Positions 1 to 5,066 of a DNA stretch of 5,591 nt are shown here, piece by piece. Location of the stretch: contig CAMYTM010000050.1 of NCBI GenBank assembly GCA_947297555.1, forward strand, positions 1-5,591. The letters run 5' to 3'. The stretch comes from an uncultured Mycoplasmatota bacterium. GTDB taxonomy: Bacteria; Bacillota_I; Bacilli_A; RF39; UBA660. A program made the position numbers and the translations under genes. The notes beneath the pieces were generated by a model. The model worked only from the letters and a program-made list of their open reading frames with translations, had not been told where the DNA came from and ran no database searches. Each line of letters starts with the position of its first letter. Position 1 is the stretch's first letter.

Positions 1-1
1 A

Positions 2-922
2 AGTCATATCGTAAAGTTTGTAGATTATATTATGAGTGAGACAAGTAAGGACTTTGAAGTATTTGAACATCCAGCAACGTATCAAACACCTGCCTTAACA
101 GATTATCGATATACAGGGAAAAATCCAAGTAACTATGTATGTTTTGGAAGTGAAGAGGTTCCATGTCCAGAAGATAACCTATATCGAATCATAGGAGTAA
201 TACCTACGCAGAGCGAAGTAAATGGAGAGTACGAAAATAGAGTAAAACTTATTAAAACCACTCATTATGTAGAAACTAAAATTGAGAGTGGTTATTTACA
301 GATTAGTTCATTATATCCGAATGGTAAAGGGTATTTTTGGGATAAGATATTAAGTAACAATAACTGGACGACCTCTTCATTAAATACTGTATTAAATACC
401 ATTTATTGGAATGAGATAGGGGAATATCAGAATTATATATCTTTAAGTTTATGGCACTTAGGAGGTGCACCTTATCAAATTTATACTTCGATTACACCAG
501 AAGGTATTTTTTTGATTGAAAGAGGCAATGTTCAAGGATATAGCAAAGGCCCATTGAATGTTGTGTCAAATATTGGACTAATATGTCCCAGTGATTATGG
601 TTATTCTTTAGGAAACAATTATAGTAATCAAATAATAATTACTAACGCTAATTTATATAAAAAAGATTCTTGGCTATATTATTTGGGATATGGCCAATGG
701 ACTATGACTCCTGAATCACAGTATTATTCTGGTGGAGAAGTATTAATTTGGGCTATTAGTATGAATGGACAAATTGGAGGAGATTTTCGAACTAAAACTC
801 GAACAAATGGAGAGGTTCCACAAATGATTACTAGACCCACATTCTATTTAAAAACAAATGTACTATACGAAAGTGGAAAAGGAACAAAAGAAAATCCGTA
901 TAGGATAAGTATAAATGAATAA
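2..922 (+). CDS. Surface/pilin-like hypothetical protein, 5' end outside the window
   Basis: The frame is open from base 2, and the first ATG (32) has no Shine-Dalgarno sequence before it, so I read this as the 3' part of a longer gene entering from the left. The visible 306 codons have a pattern I recognise from repetitive surface proteins of uncultured gut Bacilli: 'YRYTGKNPSNYVCFGS', then 'CPEDNLYRIIGVI', 'VKLIK', 'WTTSSLNTVLN', 'IGLICPSDYGYSLG', 'SWLYYLGYGQWTM', 'RPTFYLKTNV' and a closing 'GKGTKENPYRI'. Numbering from the ATG at 32, the two early cysteines (about 37 and 45) could form a disulfide. Such proteins usually carry an N-terminal membrane or prepilin-like helix, which here would lie upstream. 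The W-TS-LN core is reminiscent of the DUF6273 fold. The protein is probably exported; ligand and function are unknown. Its last 8 nt overlap the following XRE gene. Family recognition is moderate; function is not claimed. Confidence 0.75.
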   Translation, partial: SHIVKFVDYIMSETSKDFEVFEHPATYQTPALTDYRYTGKNPSNYVCFGSEEVPCPEDNLYRIIGVIPTQSEVNGEYENRVKLIKTTHYVETKIESGYLQISSLYPNGKGYFWDKILSNNNWTTSSLNTVLNTIYWNEIGEYQNYISLSLWHLGGAPYQIYTSITPEGIFLIERGNVQGYSKGPLNVVSNIGLICPSDYGYSLGNNYSNQIIITNANLYKKDSWLYYLGYGQWTMTPESQYYSGGEVLIWAISMNGQIGGDFRTKTRTNGEVPQMITRPTFYLKTNVLYESGKGTKENPYRISINE

Positions 923-1106
923 AATCAATTTAAAAGAGATACGAAAAAAATCAGGACTAACTCAAGAACAATTAGCAAGGAAATTAAAAATAGCAGATTC
1001 AACGCTTGCACATTACGAAAGTGGGATAAGAAAAATTAGTTTAGAGATGTTTTTGAAACTATTGGGTGTTTGTCAGTTAGAAATTAAAATAGAGACTAAG
1101 AAATAG
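915..1106 (+). CDS. Small XRE-family helix-turn-helix protein
   Basis: This is a 63-residue, single-domain DNA-binding protein of the XRE/Cro (HTH_3) type. Residues 6-42 carry the family pattern: 'LKEIRKKSGLTQEQLARKL' gives helices 1 and 2, and 'ADSTLAHYESG' is the recognition helix followed by the conserved Y/W-E-x-G turn. The end ('CQLEIKIETKK') looks like a short beta strand, as in compact HipB-like antitoxin or repressor folds. There is no sensor domain, so it probably acts as a dimer on a palindrome. The ATG at 915 lies inside the end of the surface-protein gene (8-nt overlap) with AGGATAAG at 902-909, so translation is probably coupled and the two are co-transcribed. Possible roles are local autorepressor, control of the upstream surface gene, or antitoxin; no toxin gene is visible, so the last is unsupported. 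The TAG stop falls within a terminator hairpin. Confidence 0.88.
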   Translation: MNKINLKEIRKKSGLTQEQLARKLKIADSTLAHYESGIRKISLEMFLKLLGVCQLEIKIETKK

Positions 1107-1111
1107 TCTCT
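1091..1111. terminator. Hairpin terminator shared by convergent genes
   Basis: A perfect 8-bp stem, AGAGACTA (1091-1098) with TAGTCTCT (1104-1111), has a 5-nt loop AGAAA. On the plus strand it is followed by TTA. On the minus strand it is followed by ATTTTAATTTC, which is T-rich. It sits exactly at the junction of the XRE gene (stop 1104-1106, inside the stem) and the convergent Cys-rich gene (stop 1112-1114). Placement and symmetry suggest a bidirectional intrinsic terminator. The U-tract is weak on both strands, so efficiency is uncertain. Confidence 0.6.
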
Positions 1112-1312
1112 TTATGATTCTCTTTCGTCAGGGTCAATGCATTTCCAATTGACGGTTCCACAAGTTGTACAAACATATGGAACTAATGTTTTTTTATCTT
1201 GAGGTTTTTCGTATTTCTCAATGATTTCAACACATAGTAATCCTGTCTCTTTATCGATATAGGCACGACCTTGTTTTGAATCTTTACAATCTCCGCAATT
1301 TTGGTTTTTCAT
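1112..1312 (-). CDS. Small Cys-rich zinc-ribbon-like hypothetical protein
   Basis: This is a 66-residue protein I cannot assign to a named family. It has two CxxC knuckles, C6-GD-C9 and C48-TT-C51-G, plus C27 and C58. Two CxxC pairs separated by about 40 residues are typical of zinc-ribbon folds, so a structural zinc site is likely; C27 and C58 may be extra ligands or redox residues. The region between the knuckles is charged ('IIEKYEKPQDKK') with short alternating hydrophobic stretches consistent with beta strands. There is no signal peptide or membrane segment, so it is probably cytoplasmic. The start is secure: the minus strand has a perfect AAGGAGG (plus 1318-1324) 5 nt before the ATG. 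It is monocistronic, divergent from the ASCH-pduL operon and convergent with the XRE gene. It may bind RNA, DNA or a protein partner; none is shown. Confidence 0.75.
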   Translation of the reverse strand: MKNQNCGDCKDSKQGRAYIDKETGLLCVEIIEKYEKPQDKKTLVPYVCTTCGTVNWKCIDPDERES

Positions 1313-1322
1313 GTTTTCCTCC

Positions 1323-1352
1323 TTGTTATTTAATATGGCAAGTATTTATGAT
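1323..1352 (+). promoter_or_regulatory. Sigma-A-type promoter for the ASCH-pduL operon
   Basis: A -35 box TTGTTA (1323-1328, 4 of 6 consensus bases) and a -10 box TATGAT (1347-1352, 5 of 6) are 18 bp apart. Transcription would start near 1358-1360, giving a leader of about 15 nt with AGGTGAG (1364-1370) before the ATG at 1374. The -35 box abuts the Shine-Dalgarno sequence of the divergent Cys-rich gene. I found no equally good minus-strand promoter in this gap; a TATTAA (plus 1330-1335) is the best -10 candidate but lacks a -35. Confidence 0.5.
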
Positions 1353-1360
1353 AAAATACT
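1341..1360. repeat. Inverted repeat over the -10 box, candidate operator
   Basis: AGTATTT (1341-1347) and AAATACT (1354-1360) are perfect 7-bp inverted arms around ATGATA. The dyad overlaps the -10 hexamer TATGAT of the ASCH-pduL promoter and lies upstream of the divergent Cys-rich gene, a position typical of a repressor operator. Arms this AT-rich can arise by chance, so the evidence is positional only. Confidence 0.35.
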
Positions 1361-1373
1361 ACTAGGTGAGTAA

Positions 1374-1817
1374 ATGAAAGTAATTACAATTAAACAGCCT
1401 TTTGCAACCTTGATTGCGAAAGGATATAAAGAGTATGAATTTCGTCCTTGGAAAACAAAATATAGAGGAGATATTTTAATACACGCAGGAAAAAGTGTGG
1501 ACAAAAAAGCAATGGAACGTTTTAAACATTTAAATTTAGAATATCCAATTGGTTGTATAATTGCTAAAGCAAAATTAGTAGATTGTTTGTATATAGATGA
1601 TGATATGGTGGATTTATTACGAAAAAAAAATCCTTTAGTATATTATGGAATTATTCACAAAAAAGATTATAAAAATCGTTATAATAAATCGTGGGATGGC
1701 TATGGATTTAAATTAGAAAATATTGTAGAAGTAGAGCAAGTTTATGTAAATGGCAAATTAAGTTTATGGGATTTTGAAGGTGAGATTCATGAAAAAGTTA
1801 GTAATAGTGGGAATTAG
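1374..1817 (+). CDS. ASCH domain-containing protein
   Basis: This 147-residue protein is almost entirely one ASCH domain (ASC-1 homology, a PUA-like beta barrel thought to bind RNA or modified nucleosides). The hallmark is near the N-terminus: 'IKQPFATLIAKG' followed by G17-x-K19-x-x-E22-x-R24, then W26 and 'YRGDILIHAGK' (30-40). A C-terminal strand 'GYGFKLENI' and the closing 'GKLSLWDF' (127-134) complete the fold. The GxKxxExR lysine and acidic residue are the ones implicated in the amidohydrolase activity of the related YqfB group. This protein could therefore bind nucleic acid or act on an acylated nucleoside, but sequence alone does not decide. The start has AGGTGAG 3 nt upstream. The last 13 or so residues after LWDF lie beyond the usual domain end, and their codons overlap the next gene, which starts 29 nt before this stop. 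The two are clearly one transcript; a functional link to PduL is not obvious. Confidence 0.88.
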   Translation: MKVITIKQPFATLIAKGYKEYEFRPWKTKYRGDILIHAGKSVDKKAMERFKHLNLEYPIGCIIAKAKLVDCLYIDDDMVDLLRKKNPLVYYGIIHKKDYKNRYNKSWDGYGFKLENIVEVEQVYVNGKLSLWDFEGEIHEKVSNSGN

Positions 1818-2352
1818 TAATCACCATGTGCATTTGACAGAAGAGGTTTATAACATGTTATTTTCAAGGGCGTTGACTAAGAAAAAAGATTTAACTCAAA
1901 TTGGTGATTTTGCTGCAAATGAAACGGTTACTTTAAAAACAGAAAAAACAGTGATAGAAAATGTGCGTATTATTGGACCTTTTCGAAGTTATAATCAAGT
2001 AGAAATTTCTCAAAGTGATGCAAGAAAATTAGGGCTACAACCACCTGTTCGTAAAAGTGGAGATTTAGAAAATAGCGAGTCTATTACTATAATAGGAGAA
2101 AAGGGAGAAATTACTTTGGATAATGTTTGTATTTTAGCAGAGCGTCATATTCATTTGAATCCTAATGATGCTTTCAAGTGGCAAGTTAAAGATGGAGATA
2201 TTGTATCTGTTTCTATAAAGGGGAAAAAATCTTGCCTAATGGACGCTCATATTAAAGTGAGTGAAAATGGCGTTTTAGCCTTTCATATTGACACAGATGA
2301 TGCAAATGCTACTCTTCTTAATAATAATGATGAAGTTGAAATAATGTTATGA
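1789..2352 (+). CDS. pduL: PduL-type phosphate acyltransferase (phosphotransacylase)
   Basis: PduL enzymes transfer an acyl group (acetyl or propanoyl) between CoA and phosphate; with acetate kinase this gives ATP and acetate. They use two metal ions and are unrelated to Pta. All key motifs are visible in the 187 residues: 'SNHHVHL' (metal ligands H13, H15), 'GPFR' (R66, phosphate-binding arginine), 'QVEIS' (E72), 'PPVRKSGD' (R88), 'RHIHL' (H120, H122) and 'HIDTDDANA' (H166). The two half-domains have the usual spacing. Residue 12 is His where Arg is common (SxRHVHL), and DDANA replaces the usual DEANA; both are conservative and need not abolish activity. There is no N-terminal encapsulation-type helix, so it is probably a free cytosolic acetate-pathway enzyme, not a microcompartment one. 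The start is ATG 1789, with AAGGTGAG (1777-1784) 4 nt before it; a TTG at 1774 is in frame but lies at that ribosome site. It overlaps the ASCH gene by 29 nt. Confidence 0.92.
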   Translation: MKKLVIVGISNHHVHLTEEVYNMLFSRALTKKKDLTQIGDFAANETVTLKTEKTVIENVRIIGPFRSYNQVEISQSDARKLGLQPPVRKSGDLENSESITIIGEKGEITLDNVCILAERHIHLNPNDAFKWQVKDGDIVSVSIKGKKSCLMDAHIKVSENGVLAFHIDTDDANATLLNNNDEVEIML

Positions 2353-2565
2353 GAATTGTTTTTATGGGAATAGAGAATTTATGATGTTGATTCTATTTAT
2401 TCAAAAAAATTGATATTATGGAATGTATATTGAAATTAGTAGCAGTTGTGAAATATATTAATTAACAACTGAAGTTTTAAAGAAACTAATGAATTACAAG
2501 AATTTTAGTTTATCGATTGTTGTTTCGTAGAAATATGTATTAACAAAATTTTAAGGATGGTTAAA
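2353..2565. other. Intergenic spacer with weak hairpin and no gene
   Basis: These 213 nt between pduL and dusB are very AT-rich and contain no credible ORF. The only structure I see is a 7-bp inverted repeat, CAGTTGT (2443-2449) with ACAACTG (2465-2471), a 15-nt loop and then AAGTTTTAAAG. This is a poor terminator at best. A possible promoter for dusB (TTGTTG at 2517-2522, TATTAA at 2538-2543) has a spacer of only 15 bp and is weak. I recognise no riboswitch or tRNA. Confidence 0.4.
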
Positions 2566-3555
2566 ATGATATGGAAAATAGGAAATGTTAAAATAAAAAA
2601 TCGAGTGGTAATGGCTCCAATGGCTGGCTTTTCTAATACTAGTTTTCGTAAAATTATTAAAGAGATGGGCGTAGGTCTTATTTATGCTGAAATGGTAAGT
2701 GATAAAGCACTTGTTTATGAAAGCAAAAAAACTATTGAAATGCTAAAAATGGATGATAAAGAACGACCTATATCCCAACAAATTTTTGGTAGTGATGTGG
2801 AAAGTTTTGTTACGGCAGCGAAAATTGTAGAAGAGGTTATGAAACCAGATATTATTGACATTAATATGGGTTGCCCTGTTCCTAAAGTGGCTATAAAAAA
2901 TCAAGCAGGTAGTGCACTTTTGAAAAATCCAGAAAAGATTTATGAAATTGTTTCGGCTGTAGTAAAAACTGTAAATGTTCCTGTAACTGTTAAAATAAGA
3001 AGTGGTTGGGATGAGGCAAGCATCAATGCTGCTGAAGTTGCGAAAGTAATTGAAAGTGCTGGGGCGAGTGCCATTGCGATTCATGCTAGAACTAGAAGTC
3101 AAGGGTATAGTGGTGTTGCAAATTGGGATATTATTAAGCAAGTGAAAGAAAGTGTATCAATTCCTGTTATTGGAAATGGAGATGTAACTAGTCCTTGGCT
3201 TGCAAAAAAAATGTTAGAAGAAACTGGTTGTGATGCTATTATGATAGGGAGAGGCATTTTAGGGAATCCTTGGCTTATTCGGGAATGTGTTGCTTATATT
3301 GAAGATGGAAAACTTATAGATTCTCCAAGTCCATTAGAAAAAGTGGCAATGATGAAACGTCATTTTGAACTTTTGCAAGAGGATAAAAATGAACGTGTGG
3401 CTGTTCTTGAAATTCGAACGAATCTTTTATATTATTTGAAAGGTATGCCAAAAAGTAAAGAAATGAAACAGCAAGTTTGTTCTTGTAAAACAAATCATGA
3501 ACTTCTTGCTATTTTAAATACTTATGAACAAGAACTTAAAGAAAATGATTTATAA
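2566..3555 (+). CDS. dusB: tRNA-dihydrouridine synthase, DusB/NifR3 family
   Basis: This FMN- and NAD(P)H-dependent enzyme reduces specific uridines in the tRNA D-loop to dihydrouridine. The 329 residues show the full family layout: 'APMAGFSNTSFR' (17-28, FMN phosphate region), Q71 in 'SQQIFG', catalytic cysteine C103 in 'INMGCPVPKV', K143 and R145 in 'VTVKIRSGW', H173 in 'IHARTRSQGYSG', 'IGNGDV' (202-207) and 'MIGRGILGNPW' (227-237) for FMN binding, then a C-terminal helical tRNA-binding domain from about 255. 'EIRTNLLYYLKG' stands where many DusB proteins have R-K-H, a possible lineage variant. Length is typical. I chose ATG 2566 because AAGGATGG (2553-2560) is well placed for it, while ATG 2557 is part of that ribosome site; 'IWKIGNVKIKNRVV' also matches the usual N-terminus. 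The 3' end overlaps the convergent membrane-protein gene by 20 nt. Confidence 0.95.
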   Translation: MIWKIGNVKIKNRVVMAPMAGFSNTSFRKIIKEMGVGLIYAEMVSDKALVYESKKTIEMLKMDDKERPISQQIFGSDVESFVTAAKIVEEVMKPDIIDINMGCPVPKVAIKNQAGSALLKNPEKIYEIVSAVVKTVNVPVTVKIRSGWDEASINAAEVAKVIESAGASAIAIHARTRSQGYSGVANWDIIKQVKESVSIPVIGNGDVTSPWLAKKMLEETGCDAIMIGRGILGNPWLIRECVAYIEDGKLIDSPSPLEKVAMMKRHFELLQEDKNERVAVLEIRTNLLYYLKGMPKSKEMKQQVCSCKTNHELLAILNTYEQELKENDL

Positions 3556-4036
3556 TGGCAAGGATTAAAAATAAAATGGAACTAATAAGGTTTTCTTTTT
3601 TGGTTTTTACTATTTTACTAAAATAGTACCCACATAAAAGAAGTAATAGTGATATAGCGCTAAATATAGCAACAATGTGAATAACTGAGTAGTTATAAAC
3701 AAAACTTAATGATACTATAGTTCCATCTAAAGAATGAGTTAAAGTAATCAGTAAACATTCTCGAAAACTTAGGGTATTGGTTTTAAATTCAAGTGTATTT
3801 TTGTTGCGGTATGCATTCCAAGCAAGGATTAAATATAAAAGAGTTGTTATATTTTTAGTCATAAAAGTAAATTGAAAATAATAATAAAGAAGCAAGAAGA
3901 ATGCATAAATCATATAATTTCCAATTAAAATAGTTATTATATTTTTTTTAGTAATTTTAGTGCCTCCTAAACGTAAACTTATTCCAATAATTAGTCCATC
4001 TAGACTAGCCACAATGGCATTTAATAATAAAAACAT
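3536..4036 (-). CDS. YtaF/MntP-like (DUF204-type) membrane protein
   Basis: This is a 166-residue, very hydrophobic protein with about six predicted membrane helices (near 2-22, 32-54, 61-75, 93-113, 117-138 and 147-165). It looks like an internal duplication: 'AIVASLDGLIIGISLRLGG' (7-25) is echoed by 'ITLTHSLDGTIVSLSF' (97-112). This twofold S-L-D-G/A pattern, with a membrane aspartate in each half (D13, D104), is the signature of the MntP manganese exporter and sporulation protein YtaF group. The SLDG form and following 'LRLGG' resemble YtaF more. It is shorter than YtaF (about 200) or MntP (about 185). Cation export is plausible from the two aspartates but unproven. The start ATG fits the family N-terminus and has AAAGGTGA 6 nt upstream. 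It follows the cell-wall-domain gene in the same direction after a 58-nt gap, and its start lies within a large inverted repeat (4025-4070). Confidence 0.78.
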   Translation of the reverse strand: MFLLLNAIVASLDGLIIGISLRLGGTKITKKNIITILIGNYMIYAFFLLLYYYFQFTFMTKNITTLLYLILAWNAYRNKNTLEFKTNTLSFRECLLITLTHSLDGTIVSLSFVYNYSVIHIVAIFSAISLLLLLCGYYFSKIVKTKKENLISSILFLILAIINHFL

Positions 4037-4070
4037 AGTATTTCACCTTTTATATACTATGTTTTTATTA
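4025..4070. promoter_or_regulatory. Perfect 16-bp inverted repeat spanning RBS and start codon
   Basis: TAATAAAAACATAGTA (4025-4040) and TACTATGTTTTTATTA (4055-4070) are exact reverse complements around a 14-nt loop. In minus-strand mRNA the loop holds AAAGGTGA, the ribosome-binding site of the YtaF/MntP-like gene, and the descending arm holds its ATG (4034-4036). The arm's TTTTTATTA end could also act as a U-rich terminator tail for the gene upstream. It may therefore work as an attenuator, a start-codon-masking hairpin or a DNA operator. Only the symmetry and position are observed; the mechanism is inferred. Confidence 0.7.
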
Positions 4071-4094
4071 GGTATTGGTTTTGGCGTTTGTCAT

Positions 4095-4946
4095 TTACCA
4101 AGAAACGTAAATGTCTATAACTCCTACTTCAGCGGTGGCGGTATCGTATACTTTAGCAGGGCCAAGAGAGGTCATAGCGGTTGCACCTTTAGGTAAGTAA
4201 TTAGCGTTTGCTGCAATACATATGTAGCCGTCTGCATCTCTAATTGTTCCGTCTTGAGCAACGTGTCTTCCTGGAATATTTAGACCACCACCAGGCAATA
4301 CTTTTTCTGAATAATAAGTTTCTTGATGGTTGTTAAAATTAATACGTCCTTTGCTTTTGGTTAGACGATCACCAGAAATATTGTATGCTTCATCATATTT
4401 CAATGTAACACCGTTAAATGTTTGAGTTGTATTATTAGATTCTCTAGTTGTTTCTATAGGTGTTTGTTCTTCTATAGGTTCTGTATCTATAATTTCTATA
4501 TTTTGTGATTTTTCTGGATTTGGAGTTGCGGTTGTAGGATTTTCTGTTATTGGCGTCGTATTAGCAACTGGAGTTATATTTTGAAGAGAAAGTCCTACTA
4601 AATCCGTAAATCCTAAAATTGTTTCTCCAGAATAAATTGCAATCGCGCCATTTTCTATTTTTTTATAAGTAAGGTTATTAGCATTCCATGAGTTTTTACT
4701 AATTGCCGTTTCACTTATAAAATTTCCATTTATTGCGTCTTGTGCACTAAGTGCAATTCTGGAAAAATCAATAGAATCTACATTTACTGAACCTGGGTTT
4801 TGGTCGGGGTTTAAAATAACAGTTTCTAAAATAACTTTTGTATTTTCATTTCCTGTGTTTATTGTGTTTATCGTTGTATTGTTAGGGCTAGGATTTATAT
4901 TTGCAATTTTATTGTCAATTGTTATATCTGTTTTTATTGGTTCCAT
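4095..4946 (-). CDS. 3D/RlpA-like cell-wall-domain protein without a signal peptide
   Basis: This 283-residue protein has three parts. Residues 1-125 are Asn/Thr/Ile-rich and unrecognised. Residues 126-178 are a Thr/Pro/Glu linker. Residues 199-283 are a compact domain running 'GRINFNNHQETYYS', 'VLPGGGLNIPGRHV', 'DGYICIAAN', 'LPKGATAMTSLGPAKVYDT' and 'GVIDIYVSW'. I recognise this C-terminal pattern from Firmicute and phage wall-associated proteins, and it resembles the 3D/RlpA-like double-psi beta barrel of murein-cleaving enzymes. D268 (YDT) and D278 (IDIY) match two of the three 3D aspartates. The first is Ala (IAAN), and the usual DTG after the barrel turn is DTA. There is no Sec signal or membrane helix, and an in-frame TAA 5 codons upstream rules out a longer N-terminus. 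The start has AAAGGAG 7 nt before ATG. It is divergent from an EssC-like gene and upstream of the YtaF/MntP-like gene. Activity and export route are uncertain. Confidence 0.8.
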   Translation of the reverse strand: MEPIKTDITIDNKIANINPSPNNTTINTINTGNENTKVILETVILNPDQNPGSVNVDSIDFSRIALSAQDAINGNFISETAISKNSWNANNLTYKKIENGAIAIYSGETILGFTDLVGLSLQNITPVANTTPITENPTTATPNPEKSQNIEIIDTEPIEEQTPIETTRESNNTTQTFNGVTLKYDEAYNISGDRLTKSKGRINFNNHQETYYSEKVLPGGGLNIPGRHVAQDGTIRDADGYICIAANANYLPKGATAMTSLGPAKVYDTATAEVGVIDIYVSW

Positions 4947-4969
4947 ATTGCTTCTCCTTTACTTTATAT

Positions 4970-4978
4970 AGTATAGCA
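4970..4978 (-). promoter_or_regulatory. Extended -10 promoter for the cell-wall-domain gene
   Basis: On the minus strand the sequence reads TGCTATACT, an extended -10 (TGn followed by TATACT, 5 of 6 consensus bases). The start site would fall near 4962-4964, giving a very short leader into AAAGGAG (4954-4960). A -35 is poor (TTTATT at plus 4993-4998, 17 bp away), as is common for extended -10 promoters. Confidence 0.5.
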
Positions 4979-5035
4979 AATTTTTATTTAAAAATAAAAT
5001 TTTTAGACATTTTTAGCGTAAACCAAATAAAATTA

Positions 5036-5044
5036 TGATATACT
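5036..5044 (+). promoter_or_regulatory. Extended -10 promoter for the EssC-like gene
   Basis: TGATATACT is an extended -10 of the same TGnTATACT form as the divergent promoter. No -35 sits 17 bp upstream. An alternative overlapping promoter, TAGACA (5004-5009) with TAAAAT (5028-5033) and an 18-bp spacer, matches 5 of 6 bases in each box. Either would serve the gene at 5067, whose ribosome site is AAGGGTGA (5055-5061 region). Confidence 0.45.
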
Positions 5045-5066
5045 TATTTACAATAAGGGTGATACT

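Noticed and set aside
32..34. ATG as start of the surface protein
   Set aside because: There is no Shine-Dalgarno sequence upstream, the frame stays open to the window edge, and the family normally has more N-terminal sequence.
1774..1788. TTG at 1774 as pduL start
   Set aside because: It precedes and overlaps the AAGGTGAG ribosome site that is well placed for ATG 1789; the protein from 1789 begins like other PduL proteins.
2350..2373. Possible recoding of TGA as Trp (Mycoplasma-like code)
   Set aside because: All Trp positions I checked use TGG, no ORF has an in-frame TGA, and the PduL protein has a normal length when TGA stops it.
2557..2559. ATG at 2557 as dusB start
   Set aside because: It is part of the AAGGATGG ribosome site and has no properly spaced site of its own.
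2353..2565. tRNA, small RNA or CRISPR in the spacer
   Set aside because: I saw no cloverleaf, no T-loop GGTTCGA-type motif and no spaced direct repeats; only a weak 7-bp hairpin.
2743..3141. 132-codon minus-strand ORF
   Set aside because: It lies wholly inside the DusB gene, whose conserved motifs are intact. Its translation is Asn/Phe/Ile-rich with no family pattern, and it has no ribosome site.
3608..3628. 9-bp palindrome TACTATTTT-ACT-AAAATAGTA
   Set aside because: It lies inside coding sequence and is followed by no T-tract on either strand. At this AT content I estimate about one such palindrome per few windows by chance.
4037..4094. yybP-ykoY manganese riboswitch before the MntP-like gene
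   Set aside because: The gap is only 58 nt and lacks the conserved multi-helix core; only the simple inverted repeat is present.
3960..4196. 78-codon plus-strand ORF
   Set aside because: It is antisense to two better-supported minus-strand genes and the inverted repeat, with no ribosome site or recognisable domain.
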